Shown: piece by piece, positions 11,100-25,654 of the stretch | How the letters are laid out: every line of letters begins with the position of its first letter | How positions within the stretch are numbered: the stretch's first letter is position 1 | Assembly (NCBI RefSeq): GCF_036417845.1 | Contig: NC_089981.1 | Location: 84,423,268 to 84,487,267, forward strand | Source: Apteryx mantelli | Taxonomy: Eukaryota > Chordata > Aves > Apterygiformes > Apterygidae | Reading direction: 5' to 3' | DNA: 64,000 bases | Notes under the pieces: generated by a model | The model's input: only the letters and a program-made list of their open reading frames with translations | What the model was told of the DNA's origin: nothing | The model's database searches: none | Made by a program: the position numbers and the translations under genes

Positions 11100-14000
11100 C
11101 CATGTGGAACTGCCGTATTCCAGAAACAACCATGGCATAGACAGGAGGACTACTAATGCCAGTTTGGCCTTAGGCACAACATGTCTCAATGAACTTTCCA
11201 ATTCACTTTAATATTTATTATATGTATTTACTTATAATCTAAATCATTTTAATAGGTGAATTCCTAAATGCTTTTGCTCTCTCCAGATCAAAATGCCAAG
11301 CTATCCATGTTAATGGAAACCACAACTGTGTCCTTCCCATGAGTGCCACTGTAAGAAAAGTGACTGCTGGAAAAATACAGCTTCTGTTCCACTCCCATAA
11401 GAAACAGTTTTAATAATATTTTATGCCAGGCCCTGATCAGGGCCAGCAAAGAGCAGAGAATGGAGTAATTCTCCAAAGAGACATGTAGCAGAAACAAGAT
11501 TACTGTCTGTTCATCCCAGGCCAATACAAATCATCCACTTTGCAAGCTAATGGCTATCAAAGCACTCTGGTACCTGACAGTGTGTGCAGATGTTGACCAG
11601 ATGATGGAGGTTTTCCAGCCCATGTTATTGGAGAATCCATAGTCTCCAACCTCTCCATCCAGTCTTAGAAGGAGCAACTTTCACCTAGTCTGCAAGATGT
11701 GGGGAAGGCAGCATGAGCATGTATATTAAGGGGAGATGTTTTTATTCAGGCCGACCAAGGCCAGCGATGGTGGAGGATATGTTCAGCTTCCAAACTACAC
11801 TGTTCCATGTGGCCACCTGGCTGCCTCTTGCCCCACAAAATGCGAAAAGCCCTCTGGGTTCCTGGCAGAGTCCCCAAGATGAGCACTGAGCAGGTCTCTT
11901 CAGGTTTGCAAGGTATGGGCACACTCGGACACAAGGGGAGGGAATACTTTACGGTTAAGGCAGGGGGAGATGCAGCCCCAACCCCAAAAGCATGGTTTGG
12001 AGGGCACTACTTGGCCATACCCGTGTTATGTGAATGGGAGCATGCTCATCCCAGCTGGGGCTGACAGGGGACACGGAGGAGAAAGCTGATGTCCTCCCTT
12101 CTCTCCTTTATTCCAACCTTAGTAAGTCTATGCCTGGCCAAGGTCAGACTCAGAAGATATGTCCAGGCTGTGGAGTCAGTGACCTCTGCACATGTCCTCT
12201 CCCACATAAGAAGCAGTTGCTTATAAGCACCTAGGAGGGAGGAAACCCTCCCAGGCCCACAGATAAGGCGTAAGCAGAGGGGCTAGGAGCAATCCCTTGC
12301 TGTCAGCATGGGCTTCATGGTCAAACTGGGTAGAACTTACTCTAAGCATTTCTCTCTCCTATAGATCTGATTCAGTCTTCCTGGGTTAACATGTGCAATG
12401 ATTTAGGGGATATTATTTCCCAGTAAAGGGGGAAGGCAATGGCTCAGCATCACCTGGGAAGCACTGAAAGGGTTTAATTTAGGTGCCATTTCTCCCAAGA
12501 TCCTGCCTGAGACCCTCTTGCCTCCAGCCTCCTGGATCCCCTGGAGCTGAGCTCCAGCAGCAGCAGCACACAAATGCCCTGTCAGCTAAGCCGGCAGCTT
12601 GGCCGGAGGGCACCCCCGGCACCAGTGTATTGCATGCCCAGCAGCAGTCTACACTCACCATAAGCACTTCCATTTTGTTAGAACGGTATTAACTCCTAGT
12701 CACTTGTTTCCCTCCTACCTCCACTTTATCCCCACATACGGATTATGAAGAATTTGTTTCATTGGTTGGGTTTCGTGCTTTTAGCTCTCAAGAAATGCTG
12801 TGCTAAGCCTGGGGGCAGAGCAGGCCCCAGGGGAGAGGATCCACCTTTCCAGAACAGCCACTTCTCCTAAATGTGCTTCTGAGGACCTCCAATAATGACT
12901 TTTTGCTGGTGAGCATCCAGGTCCTGGGTCACTCAATTTGAGGGATCCCACCAGTGGAGTGGTGCTACTGAGGCTCTGTCACAGAGAGCACATAGAGGGT
13001 GACGTGGCACCCGTCCCCACTGCCAGCAACCGTGCTTCAGCGCCTGGCTGGCGATGCAAGGCTGGGGCCGGAGACCCAGATGCCGTCCCCATGCACAGCC
13101 CATCCCAGGCCACAAGCAGAGAGGCCTCATCTCCAGCGAGCCTTGCCCATGCGTGCATGTCTAGCTGCATGGGCCAGCTGCAGAACACCCTGCAGGATCC
13201 AGTCTTTAGGGATCATATTTACTGTGATAAAACAGTGGAAATGTCCCATTCCCCAGCAAAATATTTAAAAGGCTTTTTGCTGTCATAAAGAAGTGTTATC
13301 ATGTGAGCTGAGTGCCTTACAGGCAATATTAACAGTATATATGGTCAGATAAGTAAGAAGACGCGAGTGGGGAGCAGACCGCGCTGCATGACTCGCTGCT
13401 TGCTCCTGCCGCGCATCAAAACAGCTGCACAGAGACGGACTGGGGAAGCAAATGTTAGGAATGCCCAAATTTTAGGGAGAATCATCTCTGGAATGCACAT
13501 CCCATCCAATAAGAGCAGCAATGGGGTATCTGAGAGGCACGAAGCTGAGCATGGAGAAAGGCAGGCTGCTCAGCCCAGTGCCTCCACAGCCTCTGCAGGC
13601 CCAGTCGAGGACCCACTGCTTCAGTGGATGGACTCCCATCGACTTCGCCAGGGCTTGAATTGGGCCCTTTAGGAACCAAGACAAAAGACCAAGCGTCTGG
13701 CTTTAATTGATGGCTCATCCATCACCGCAGCCCAAACTCCTTTTGACAAGGAGAGGGAAAAACCCACAAATTAAGTGACCATCGCCTGCCTCCCCCTTTC
13801 TTGCCGATTGTAAAGGAGAACTTTTGACCTTTCTGCCTCATACATCATAGCTTGGCAGAAGCTGGTTCCTCACCCCGGCTGAACTGTGCTGTGCATGTAG
13901 CCCCATACAAGAGGTGCCTTTCACGTGCTAAATGCTCCTTCCCCCCCTTCGCTCCGCTACAACGGTGCAGATAAGGACAATGGCACAGCTCCACAGCCCA

Positions 14001-17000
14001 GGGAGGAGGGTCTCATTAGGAGCCTCTCGTTAGGGATGAAAGGCTGGCTGGATCATCCCGCTGCTGTTTATGTTTCATCCTGATTTCCAGAAGAGGCTGA
14101 TGGGAAGCAGCGGTCTGGCCCTCAAGGGCTTTTTCCCTCTGGTAAAGTGCACCAGTGGCAAACCAGTGGCTAAACTCTCTCGCACAAGGCATGGTTAGGA
14201 TGCTAGCACTGCACAGTGAGCAGCAGCACCCTGCAGACAAGACGGGAATCTGGAGAGCTCTTCAAGGACTCGAGGCAGGCTTTGAAACCCTTGAGCGTGC
14301 CCTGCATTAGGAAGGTTAATTGCACGCAAGGTGAAGTGGCTGGGATAAACCTCCTCCAAAGCTCCCCAGCAGCACAAAGGATGGTTATGCTGTGTAATGG
14401 GGTTTGGGCTCCAAGCCGCTGGGTGCCTCTGCGATGTGTATGCAGAGTACGGCTCCTTGACACTGAAGTAGGCTTTTCCTCCAGAAGTGTCTATGTTTAA
14501 GATGATGCCACTCGGCCCTTAACTGATGAGAAAGGCACCGAGTGATTCAAAAGCCACTAAAAAAGATATAACACAAGGAGCTTATAATTACCAGGGAAGG
14601 TAAAAATATGCAGCTAGCTGACTGCAAAGAGGGGCATTTGCCGTAAGATCATCCCTACAGCTCTGCACCAAAATACTGTTTAAAAAAGGCATTTCTCATA
14701 CCAGCCACATGCCTCATGCTCCCATCAGGAGCAGCTGAATAGTTGAACAGCGGCTGCCAGTTGCATGTAGTTGTGTAGAGAAAGCCATATCTGGTTTTAA
14801 TTCAGAGATGAACCACAGGAGGAACAAATCCCATTATAAGAACTGCAGAGTTAACACAAACATGACCTGAGTAGTTACCAGAGTCACATCACTGCGGTTC
14901 CTCGGAGTGCATGTCTCCAGTGGTTCAGAGACCTTCTCTCAGGCAAGGAGCCAGATCAGACAGGAGTGAAAGCTGCAGATGATGCTGGAAAAGCATTTTA
15001 AGCTTTGCTACACAGGTGTGTTGCAGGTTTCAAAGAGAGCACAGTGCCCGGGGTCTTGGAGTCTGCTAACAGGTCCTTGTTCTCAGAAGGATAGCAGTCA
15101 AACATCTCTCCTCCACAACAAAATAACCAACACCACAGATTGGACATGAGCAGAAATCCTGGGGCATTTTCTCCCGACAGGCCCATTCTCAGGCCATTTC
15201 CACACCTGGGGTGCCCTGGGTTATGTTGCAAGCATGCACAGGTCCCGTCCCTGAATGAAAGCCCGTCAGATCTGTTCGTGCATTCGTCTGTGGTTGCCAC
15301 AGCCTCATGGAGAGAGCTGGTAGAGCTGAAGGCTCAGCCATGTCCTCTTGCAGTTTCCAGTGCTGGGGACGAGCTGCCGCGGCTGGTTTCTCAGGGCAGC
15401 TGTGAACCCTCCACGTTTCCCACGTCCCCCTGCCTCTGCCCAGATCCTCGCCCTTTCCTGGGGACGGCACCCCAGCCCTGCCCTGAGAGGCGTTGGAGGC
15501 ATTTCACTTCCGCCACGAGGGCCATGGTATTAGTAAGATGGACAGACCTCAGATCAGCTGAAAATGGTCTTCACCCACTGGGCTAGCTTTTTATTCTAGC
15601 AATGGAACGCAAACATGGATTAAGGACAGTTGTTGCAGTGGAGGCCCATGCAGCAGTGCCAGAATTTTAGTGTTTTTTCTTGAGATTCTGCTTTGTACCC
15701 TGGGTTACTTTGTACCTATATACTTGGGAATCAAAGCCTGAAAGCCCGGAGAAGGCAAAATATAAAGCACCTAAGATGGAAAGCTAGCTATTTTTTTAAA
15801 TCTTGAACTCTTATAGCAATTGTATGAACTAGATGTGGCCCCATCCATGATCTTTGATGCCAAGAGAATGGTCTGATCAGCAGTCAGAGGTCCTCTGCAA
15901 AGCCATGTGCCCAAGCGAGCATCCTGCTCCTGGTGCCTGCTCACCTTGGCCTGCTCAGCCATACCCACGGAAATGCATGTCCCGGCTGCTCCTTCCCGGC
16001 CCTGCTCCACCGACCACTCATTCCTGCTGCTGCAGTCAGAGCTGGCCTCGCTTTTGAGCTGCGGTGTTTATTTAACACACGTTCACATTCCCAGGAATGC
16101 ACACGTGTCTCTGCAGCCTCCTCGGAGAGCTTCTCAGGGCAGCCCAGCCGCAGAGGGAGAAAGTAGGCTGGCGCACAGGAAGGGTGTAATCCCCCTTTTT
16201 AATGACCTTCCTTGCAGCTGCAGAAAGCCGCTTGTACGTTTTTTTCTGCCCTGTGCTTTCCCAAAAAAGCACTTCAAGCACTGGTTTGGGCTAAAGGGGG
16301 TGGGGATGGTAAAGCCCCTCTGTGTGCACTGGGGAATTTCAGCATCGTTGGATCTCCTCTGCTGCTCCTCCCAAATAGAAAGGCAGCCTGCTCTGAAGAG
16401 GAGCCCAGCTGACACTCCCAGCTGGAACGGCCGGGATGGGGGAAAGCAGAGGCAAAGCGGAGAAAAGGGAGGAAGCTGCTGGGAGGGGGTCCCGGGACAC
16501 CCAGGCCCTCTCCACGAGGTAGCTACTGCCGTCACCACGATCTGGGTCCATAACAGAGCTTAGCGGGCTCTTACTTTCCTAATTAATGATGTGGAACTGT
16601 TATGCTGACAGTTTCAACGTGATTTAACCCCACGTGCAACTCTGCCAAGCTCCCAAGTGTGTCACTTCAGCCTTTGAGGTTTTGAGGTCCCCTGAGGTAG
16701 TTTGGTAAATGGCTGCAAACTGCCCCCCCTCAGCCCCGTTATCTCCTTGGGGAAACCCTGTCCAAGGCCTTCATGCAGTGGAGAGGAGCAAGCAAAGCCT
16801 CCAGGCTCTGACCCACCGGGGAGCAAGGAAAATTGCCTGAGATTCATTTGAAATATTTCATTGTGCGCAGTCCCAGCTTGGGAGGGGGAACTCAGGAGCA
16901 CCCGGTTGCCAGCGTCCGCAGCCCCTGTGTCACGGTGCCTGGGACCAGGTCCCGTCCCACAGTGCAACGAAAGGGATCCCTCTGCTGCAGTCAGGGCTTT

Positions 17001-18251
17001 CCACGCTCCTGGGAGGGATTTGCACGCCTCCGCTGAGGGACCGACCCACGAGTGCTGAACTAGTGTGAAACACAGGTTCAGACCAGATGAAGGTGACCCC
17101 AAATCCGTTTTGCAGGCTGCTTCTTTTGGTACCTCTGTCCTCTTACCCCTTTTTCTCGGACAAGTGCTTGAAGTCAAACAGGGCTCCAGCCAGAAGTTGT
17201 CCTCTTCTACAGGTGCCTGCTAAACACCACAGCTGAGTCCTGCAGCTTTCTCCGACCAAATGTGCTGAGTTAACCCACAGCTCTGCGTTTTTGCTGTCAG
17301 CCCAGAGCATCAGCATCTGAGCAGGGGGTGTTTGCTCCGTAGGTGTGTGCACAGCACAGACAATATTGCTACCTGCTGTGGAGTAAATAGTGCTTCCTAA
17401 ACTACAAGTGATTCATGCAGCAAAATCTTTCTAAACGATGCTTTTTCCAAGCACTTCCCCTGGAGCTAAGTCACAAGGAAAATAATAAGCAAAGCAAAGA
17501 AACCCCAAATCCAGAGTTGCTGCCAAACATGGATTCAACACATTTTGGTCTCAATCACGCACAAAGAAACCAAAGAGATGCTTGAAGCATTTTGACTGGT
17601 AAATGTCAAATTCTTATTTGAGGCCTATAGGGAATAGTATCAGGGAGGGGAAAGACGATGAAAGAAATGGGAAGAGAACGGTGTATCTGCAACTAAATTT
17701 TGACTAAGCAGAGAAGCAGAATCTGGAGATCAATTGACTTAATGGGAAAATCAGACCAGAACCTGCTCTCAGACACCTTCATTTTAGAGATGTTCAAAAC
17801 CCACAGTCAGATCCAGCTCCAGATTTCACAATTCGAATGATCGTGCACTTAAACATTACGGATGGCACAGAACTAACAGCACTGCCAGGGCACCGGTGCC
17901 AGGAGCTGCCCCACACCCTGCAGGATCAGACCTTTCACGTTGCGATACCAGATCGGGAGATAAAAGAGTCAAGCTTGCAGCTGGGCAGCGAGGCTTTATA
18001 AACATTCAGTGCCCTCCTCCAAGAGGCCATTTCATCCCCGATTTGACAAATGTGCCGAGGGAGAACCTGGGACATTGCTCTCCAGCCGAAACCTTCTGAA
18101 GGTCTTTCCCAGTCTGGGGCTGCTAGGCTAAACCCGTATCAATCACTCGGTAACCATGATGTACTCAGGCTAAAAGGAGCTGGAGAAGGCCAAGTCCCTG
18201 CCCTGCAGCAGATCTGCATCCTGAAAAATGATACAATAATGAATGAGATGG
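11100..18251. other. gene-free stretch, no recognised element
   Basis: Open frames up to about 218 codons occur, for example near 15,907-16,563 on the plus strand, but they overlap comparable frames on the other strand and their translations are proline-, serine- and cysteine-rich without domains, as expected from GC-rich non-coding DNA. A short CAG-rich patch lies near 12,555. No repeat family was recognised. Confidence 0.5.
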
Positions 18252-18286
18252 AGGAAAAGAAAAAGAAAAAGAAAAAGAAAAAGAAA

Positions 18287-18318
<32 letters not shown>

Positions 18319-18330
18319 GAAAAAAAAAAA
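18252..18330 (+). repeat. (AAAAAG)n microsatellite
   Basis: About eight nearly perfect AAAAAG units run from 18,253 and then degrade into longer A runs up to 18,330. The array makes artificial lysine-rich or phenylalanine-rich open frames on the two strands. It lacks an adjoining SINE body, so it reads as a hexanucleotide microsatellite and not as a poly(A) tail. Confidence 0.9.
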
Positions 18331-21300
18331 CTCCGTGGAAGAAGGCCAAGGGATCTGACAGAGCTGAGGGCTTGGGGCAGCAGGGGAAAAACATTCATCG
18401 CTGTACACAGAAAGGACTATATTGTGCAGAAAACTAGGTGATGGGATCATCTAAGCTTATTGCAAATAACCATTTCTACTGTCTTCTAGTGAGGGACCTG
18501 GGGATGTGGAAGAAAAGCAAATATGGGTGACACTGCTGCCAGTGTGCAGGGACAGCAGAGCTGTTTCTGCTGCGGGTTCTTGGCCCTCGGTTACTGCAAG
18601 GTGGGGAGAATCACTGTTTTTAAAGGCTCAGAGAGATGCATGGACATTTTCATTGCCCTAAGAAGAATTGCCAGAGCAACTCCACTCTTTACATCCATGT
18701 CTGCGAGCATGTCTTTTCTCGGAAAAAAAATCAAAGATGCTGCATTCAAGTCCCTTTTTCAGAGAATTGCCAAGGCTTAGGAGTTACCAGCAACTCACCA
18801 CCATGATCAGGAAAAGCAGCTTCAAGCGCTGATTTTAAAAGCCCGAAAGGTATTCGATACCTTGCTCAACACCCCCCGCCTTGCCCCCATGCACCTTGAA
18901 AGAGAAACATCTGTTCCTCGGGGACTTTCACTCCCTGTCATATGGCCACTGCTAAGTGCTTTTCCCCAGACACAGCGAGGGACCCGCTGCTGATAAAAAG
19001 GCGAAGGGGGCTGGGAGCCCAGCTGGGGGCAGAAAGCTCTCCTGCCCACGGGGGCCAGAGGCGAGATGAAAGGCCTGTCTATTTTCCCAGGTGATCCCAA
19101 TAGCATCTCAAAGCCCCGGCTCTCTCACTCTGGCTTTAGCCCCAAAACAAACAAACTGGTGCCAATTTGAATATGCCGAGGGCTGACTGATTTGGGCCTT
19201 TTGTTGTGTTTTCACAGTTAGCAGTCGACCAGAATTCAAAGGGGAAAGAAAAAGAAAATAATAATAGCAGACTGATAAGATTCCTGAACCCTTTCTAGGA
19301 AACACAGGGCTTAAGTCCCGGCCAAGCTGTGTGAAAAGCGGGGCTGGGGAAGCCAGAGCTGTTACGGCACAAGAATATCAAAGTAAAGAACGACAGGAGC
19401 CGTCCCAGCAGGAATCAGATAGCGCCTCGCTTTCCCTTTAGTCCTGCTGCACCAGAGGAGACCACGTTTTGGGGACATTTAGACCCTCTGGGCTGGAGCA
19501 TCACTCAGCAGCCCCGCAAGGTCAGCAGCACAACTCCCATGGCTCGGCCAACAAGCCTCAAATACCTGAGGTCAGGCGGGTCTTCCCATTTGAGCATGTT
19601 ATTCCCTGTGTGTCCTATTGTGTGTCCGGGGTGTGCGGTTGGGAGACAGTGTCCATGTGCAATTGCTCCAGAAGTCACTCTCCAAACCGTTCACAGCCTC
19701 AAGCTTTTCATGTTAAGTGAAACCCAGCAGCCTCCCCGACCTGCAGCTTAGCTCGGAGATTAGAGTTTTTGTTTCAGACCTAAGGAAAGGCTTATGTGCT
19801 CAAAAACTTCTCTGTTTTCCCCCAGGAATTATATCATCCGGGCTAAATAAAGGCAAACCCCCCTTCAATCACAGCCTTCAGAAATAGGAGCAAGGAGGGC
19901 TGAGGCAGCAGAGCGGCTGCGCGTGGTACGCTGGGTCGTCTGCGGGGTTGGAGGCAGAGTCCTGCGCAGCGGCCGGGGCAGCGCACACAGCAGCCCCACA
20001 GCCATCAGCAGGACCACGGCCCCGGGGGTTATCCCAGGGGATTATCCCAAGCCAAAGGAAGCAGCACAGGCTGTGCTCTGGAAGAGAGACGGGACCTTTG
20101 CCAGCTTTTACAAGGAGCAATGCACAAGGAGCGGAGACCTCCAGCACCACAAGGGACAGACAGATGGAAAAGGGACAAGGAACTGGGGGCAAGGAGACAA
20201 CCTGCCAGGCAGTTGACTTGGCAAGCAAGAAGCAAAGGACAGAGTCTCCTCGCTGATGGGAAATGCCTGGCAGGCAGGAGGGGACAGATGCGGGAGCAGC
20301 GACAGACTGTCAAGACGGGGATATAACTGATGGGAGATCAGTTCCCCTAAAAAGACCACGTCAGGATTTCAGCACATTGGCTCCTTGCTGACCTGCAGAA
20401 GCTTCGTGGGCTCTTTGAAGTCAGCTGCCTGCCAGGGCTGAAACACGCAGCGTGTCCCAACCCTATGGTGGGACGTGGCGTGCTGGCTGCAGAGCTAAGG
20501 GGATTACGAACCATCATGATTAGTCCCTGGAAATCTCTGCATGTGTTTTGCCGAATGGCAGCTGCTCTGATAAAGAGCAAAGAAGGGGGCCTGCTGGGCA
20601 AGTGAACTCTTACCATCTCCTGCCCCGGATGCAAAATGAATCAGACTCGGCAGCATCTTTAAGACCAGGGATTTCTGCTCATGTCCTTGCCAGTCCCTGT
20701 GCTGCCTAGTCAAACCAGTTTTAATAGGAAGAGGGACTCAATGCATATCTTAAATCTCTAGGTCCTGGGGTTACATGAGCTGTTAAGAGAAGTACGCTGT
20801 TGCAAAGAAAAAAAACTGAACCAAAAACCTGAACCAAATTTATCTCAGAGGTCTAAAAACAGAGGGGAGTAAAATGAACCCGTATTAAAATCAAAAACCT
20901 TGTGTAATTCTTAAGACCTGGAAACCTCCAAGCACTTTATAGGGATGGGTATTACAGTCATCTAGCTCTGTGCAAGGAGCTACAAAGGGAGAAAAGGGCA
21001 TTGAAGCTGCTGTCACCCATCCCCTGTCCTCCGGCTCTGCCCGCTGCAGGCGTCTGCTCGTGCAGCTGTGTATGGAAGTGGCTCTGGGAGCGCATATGGC
21101 TTGGGGGGGGAAAAACCTTCCTGAGGAGAGCAAAGAGAGTGGTTTTGCCATGTGGATGATCTCCACAAGCCACTAGCAGAATGGAAAGGGCAGGAGAGAG
21201 CAGCTGGAAAGATGGTCTTTAAGATAGTGTTAAGGTAGTTGTGAAGCTGCAGCCTAAGGGGATGCGTCCTTTCCTCACAATCCATTACCCATCAGGAAGA

Positions 21301-24300
21301 GGGGATATTCTTCCCGCTTGGCACTAGTGAATGGTGAAGATTTCTGACATATCCTTACAAGGCAGATTGTTCCCCAGACCTTCCCCCCGCCCATATGAGT
21401 CTATGCAGAGACAGTCGGAGAGCCGGCACACATGCCACCAACAGCAGAGAAGCATGTTTCAGCTCATGCCCTATTGAAAAGATCAGCAGCACAACACTAC
21501 AAACAATTAAAAAATGACAATGACGGATGGATTCATTCCACCCTGCCTGGGAAGGGGACCGCCGAGGAGCAGCCTGAAAACGCTGCCCAGAGCCAACGTC
21601 TGCCCTGGGGAGCCGGCCGCAGCTCACAGCCTGCCTCCAGCGTGGAGCATCCCTCCTGCCAGCCGGGTCCTGTTGCGCTCGTGACCCTGCTTGTACGCGC
21701 CGTAACCCCACGTGGCTCTGTGACCCTGCATTTGGGAGTCACTGGCCTGGGCTTTCAGTGTGGGCCGGTTTTGCTTTGACTTTATTCCAAAAGAATACAA
21801 ATGTGGTCTCCAAACACGGCAGCCACAGACACCCAGGCAGCCTCTCCAGTTGCCCTCACTACCAAGAAAGGATCCACTTTTATTTCCTAAAAATTAGCAT
21901 CCTCCAGCATCCAGCCCAGCTCCCGCTCCAACAGCAAGCATTGTTCTGCGTTATGAGCCAGACCAGATCTAATCATCTGCAACAAAATAATGTATCCCCT
22001 TTACCCTGCCCAGTAAATATTCCCAATATGTCATCTGAATGTCAAACTTCCCAGAGTCATTACCCTTCCCAGCATTAGACTCAGCGGCGACATGCAGAGC
22101 AGCCTGAGCCAGAGACTCCTGCCACAGGCAGCAAGTGAGTATGTTTTATATTAGGCCCATTAGGAAGAAAAGTCCTATTTCAAAGAATATTAAATTAAAG
22201 AAAAACAGCAAGAAGAAGGATTCAGCCCTGGTCAGGCACACAAGTACACAGGACACCCTCCTGCCACAGCTATTCCCCCCAACCCTCACAGCCCTTTCAC
22301 ATGGTGGACACACAACAGTTCCTCCCCTCAGGGCCTTTCCCACCTCCTGTCAGCCTGTAGCACTTGGAAAAAATACAGGATTCCCCAGCCGGGATTTACT
22401 AATACCAGTATAAAATACAAAACCACCATCACTGCTGCACTGTGGCCTTGCCGCTCTTGCTCAGTCAAGAGTGACCGCCAGGGCTTGTGCGGTGTCTCTC
22501 ATGGCATGTGGGGCAAGACCCCTCACAGCAGCAAGACAAGCCAAACAGCTGAAAGCAACACCGGGAAAAATGGGGACAGAAGGATATTCAGGGTGTTGCA
22601 AAACTGAGCCCACGGAAAGACTGGAGCTACCGAGAGAAAAGCTGCACAGGAGATGTCCCTCTCTGCACACCAGCACATGGGTTTCCAGGTGAAAACCTCC
22701 AGGCACTGTCCCCAGCATTTGTGGAGGCATGCAAACACCACAGGTATTTTGACGGACATAGTAAGGAACATATTGAAAATTAAAATTGCTCTCTGAAACT
22801 CTCTTAATCTTGCCAGCTAACACAGGAAAGAGGTTGGTGGTAAAGTAGACATCACCTGGGCCCTCTAAGGGCATGGTTAGACTGAGCTTTGCTGGCTTTG
22901 CAGGAGCAGTCTTAGAAGATACTGTCCTTTGGGTAAGCACTGGTAGTCATCACACGCTCCTAGTGTTCTTTGCCTACAAAATAAAATTAATTCATGCTGA
23001 CGGTTTAAATAAATATGTTTTACTTTCGAGTGGAACAGGTGAAACACACAGTTAATTACCGTGACTCAGCTGCAGGGTGGTGATTGGTGAAGCCACAGCA
23101 ATACAGTAACATTTGATGAGGTGGCCATCCTCTAAGCGCAGTGTCTCCCAAAGTGAACTCTAACGTTACAGGAGCCATTCTGCCTGATTACATCTTGGTA
23201 TGGACTTTTTGCACCATGTCTGTTCTGTAAGTACAACCCAGGCCTATACCCAAGGCCGCGCAATACTCTGTGTAACCCCAGATGGCTCAACAGAGTCTAC
23301 AGAAACTAAGGTCAAGGAAAGTTCTGCACAGCTTTACTGTGTCACATATCCACAGAGCAGAGGGAAACCGGAATGACTCATCTGAAGCTTGTCCGGAGCA
23401 GAGGTGGGCCCAGGGCTGCAGCGCTTGGATTGAAATGTTAATTATTCCAAGGCTCAGCAATGTTGGACAGAACAGTTTGGCTCCTTGTAAAGATAGAGGC
23501 CAAAAGGAAATTTCAGATCCTCCTCCAGATCCAAACTTTCCAAAACTTGAGCATGCTTAGATCAGAGGGTCTGGCTTGCCTTTTTCTCTGCTGCTAACAG
23601 CATTCAGTGTGAAATGTACAGCGTGCCGGAGAGCACTAATGCCTTGCAGACCTGGGTTGTGTCATTCTCCAGTGTTATTTATACAGCACTGTTTAAAAAT
23701 TGCAGTGCAAAACTTGTGGAAGTGTTATGTGGAAGATGCATTTTATCTAATTTTATCCACCTACAAGCTGCATGCCTTAGCCTAGACACCCAGCTTACAG
23801 ATAACTGAAATCTCCAAGGCTCCCTCTGCAGCCAAAGGGCAGAGAGAAGCCTCTCTGGAAGGCAATACGCCTCTCCTACCCTGGACACCCGTGCTGAGGA
23901 GGGAAGAACCACCTTCCAGGGGTGCGACCCTCTCATCAGAAGCCATGCAGAGCTTTGACAAGTTGCTTCAGCTAAACTCTTGGCTTTTAGCTGGCTTGGT
24001 TAGGTGAGGTGAATCATGTTGGTACGGCTAAGGAACCTAATTCTATTTTCGGTCATGATTTAGGCACCCCAGCCAGATTGTTAGACTCATCAGTTGCCTA
24101 AAAATACAGACGATGATTTCCAGCAGTGCCCACAGGCTGTTGCAGTCAAGGGTGCCAGCCCGAGCAGTACACTTGAGGTTCATTAGTCACTTAGGCACCT
24201 GAGGACTTCTGAAGAAGTTTCTCCCCTCCTTGATGTCCCACATCTAAAAAGCCATGCATGTAAACCTGCACACAGTTCATCTACCTGTTGGGATTAGCAA

Positions 24301-24633
24301 CAGGGTCCTTGCCAGGACGCCACTGTGGCAAAGGCAGCAAACCAGGCAGGAACCATGGAGGTGCCCTGTGCCATACACTAGCCCTGCGACCTGGCCTTGT
24401 TAGCATCCAGCAACACATGTTCTGGGGCAGATCGCCCGCCTTTTGCTAGGTCTGGGACTACTCTGAGGGTGTCTCGTTGGATCACCAATGCTGCCAGAAA
24501 AACTCCGCTGGCCTGTTGAGTGCAGCAGCAAAAGCGTCCTCTCCATCTGTGTTACTCCTTCACGAGCCAACGTGCTTGTTTGAAGTCCAAGGTGGCCTGA
24601 CAGTAGTTTCCTCTGTCGGCAGAATCCCAAGGC

Positions 24634-24660
24634 AAAAAAGAAAAAAGAAAAAAAAAAAAA
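24634..24660 (+). repeat. A-rich tract
   Basis: Runs of A are interrupted by single G residues and end in 13 A. No SINE or processed-pseudogene body is recognisable upstream of it. Confidence 0.85.
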
Positions 24661-25637
24661 CGCAGGGGGAATGAACACAGCAACAAGCTACATAATCAGC
24701 TGCTATTCAAAGCAGGGAGGATATCTGCTTATCCCCCAATTTACTCACTCCAGCGCCAAACCTTCCGCTTTGCAACCTCCCACCCCAATGCTCAGCAAGT
24801 TAATAAATACTCCCAGAAACAAATTACAAAAATTAGTCACTGCTTAACGCTGTTTTCTGTGAGCTCTTTTAAATCACTCCAGCAAAGCTGAAATTATCTT
24901 TATTAAGGTAATTGCCCCACTGTAGACTGTTTAGTCTGTTGTCTGCAAAAACAGAGAATGACCGAAGGAGCTGAAGCTGCTCCATGCCACATCCGTGCGG
25001 CGGAACGGGAGCCTGATGCCTTCGCTGCACACCAAGAACGAGCCCTGCTGGCTGCTGTGGCTTCCCAAAAAGGCCAGCGATGTCCCCTGGGAGCCTGCTT
25101 TCAGCACTCCCCCGCTGCTCCCTTTCCACAGCCCTCCATCCCCAAAGGAAATACTAACTGTGAGCTATTGCTAACCAAAGAAAATCTCACTTTAAAGACA
25201 ACACGCTCAGAAAAAAGGAATAAAAATAATAATCAAAGGATACGGCTAGGAAAACAGTTTTGAAGGGCTGGTGGTGAGGCTATTAGTAGCGAACATTTAT
25301 ACTTCTCCATCTGAGCAGGGAGGGAGGGAACAGCTGGACAGTCAGTGCTGAATGGGGGAATCACAGCCAGAGCAATTTGTGCTTGAAACAGAGCTTGGCA
25401 AACCTTTGGGAAATCAAGATTTTTGTCAGATTTTGCAAACTATTTTTGTCACTGTTGTTGCTGGGCATTTGGAGGCAAAATTATAGAGGCTGAGGAAGAG
25501 GGACTGCTGTAATTTAACCCAAGGACCTATGTCCTCTCCAAGGCTCGGATGAATGGATGACCTGCAGATATTGCTTGTTGGCTTGTATACTGTGTAACAT
25601 ACCCCTGTTTCCTAGTTCCTCTTTTCTCTCTCTCTCC

Positions 25638-25654
25638 TTTTTTTTTTTTTTTTT
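25638..25654 (+). repeat. poly-T run (17 T) after a CT-rich lead
   Basis: Seventeen consecutive T residues follow a TCTCTCTCTC stretch. On the minus strand it would be an A run, but nothing resembling a retrotransposed body adjoins it. Confidence 0.85.

Noticed and set aside
15907..16563. 218-codon plus-strand open frame in GC-rich sequence
   Set aside because: It overlaps similarly long frames on the opposite strand and in other phases. The translation is low-complexity in P, S, C and H without domains, and there is no splice or promoter context.
18050..18450. Lysine-rich and phenylalanine-rich frames around the A-rich array
   Set aside because: These are direct translations of the (AAAAAG)n microsatellite on the two strands.
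24050..24210. TTAGGCACC-type words occurring more than once
   Set aside because: They are suggestive of an ancient repeat, but the sequence between them could not be followed as an element.
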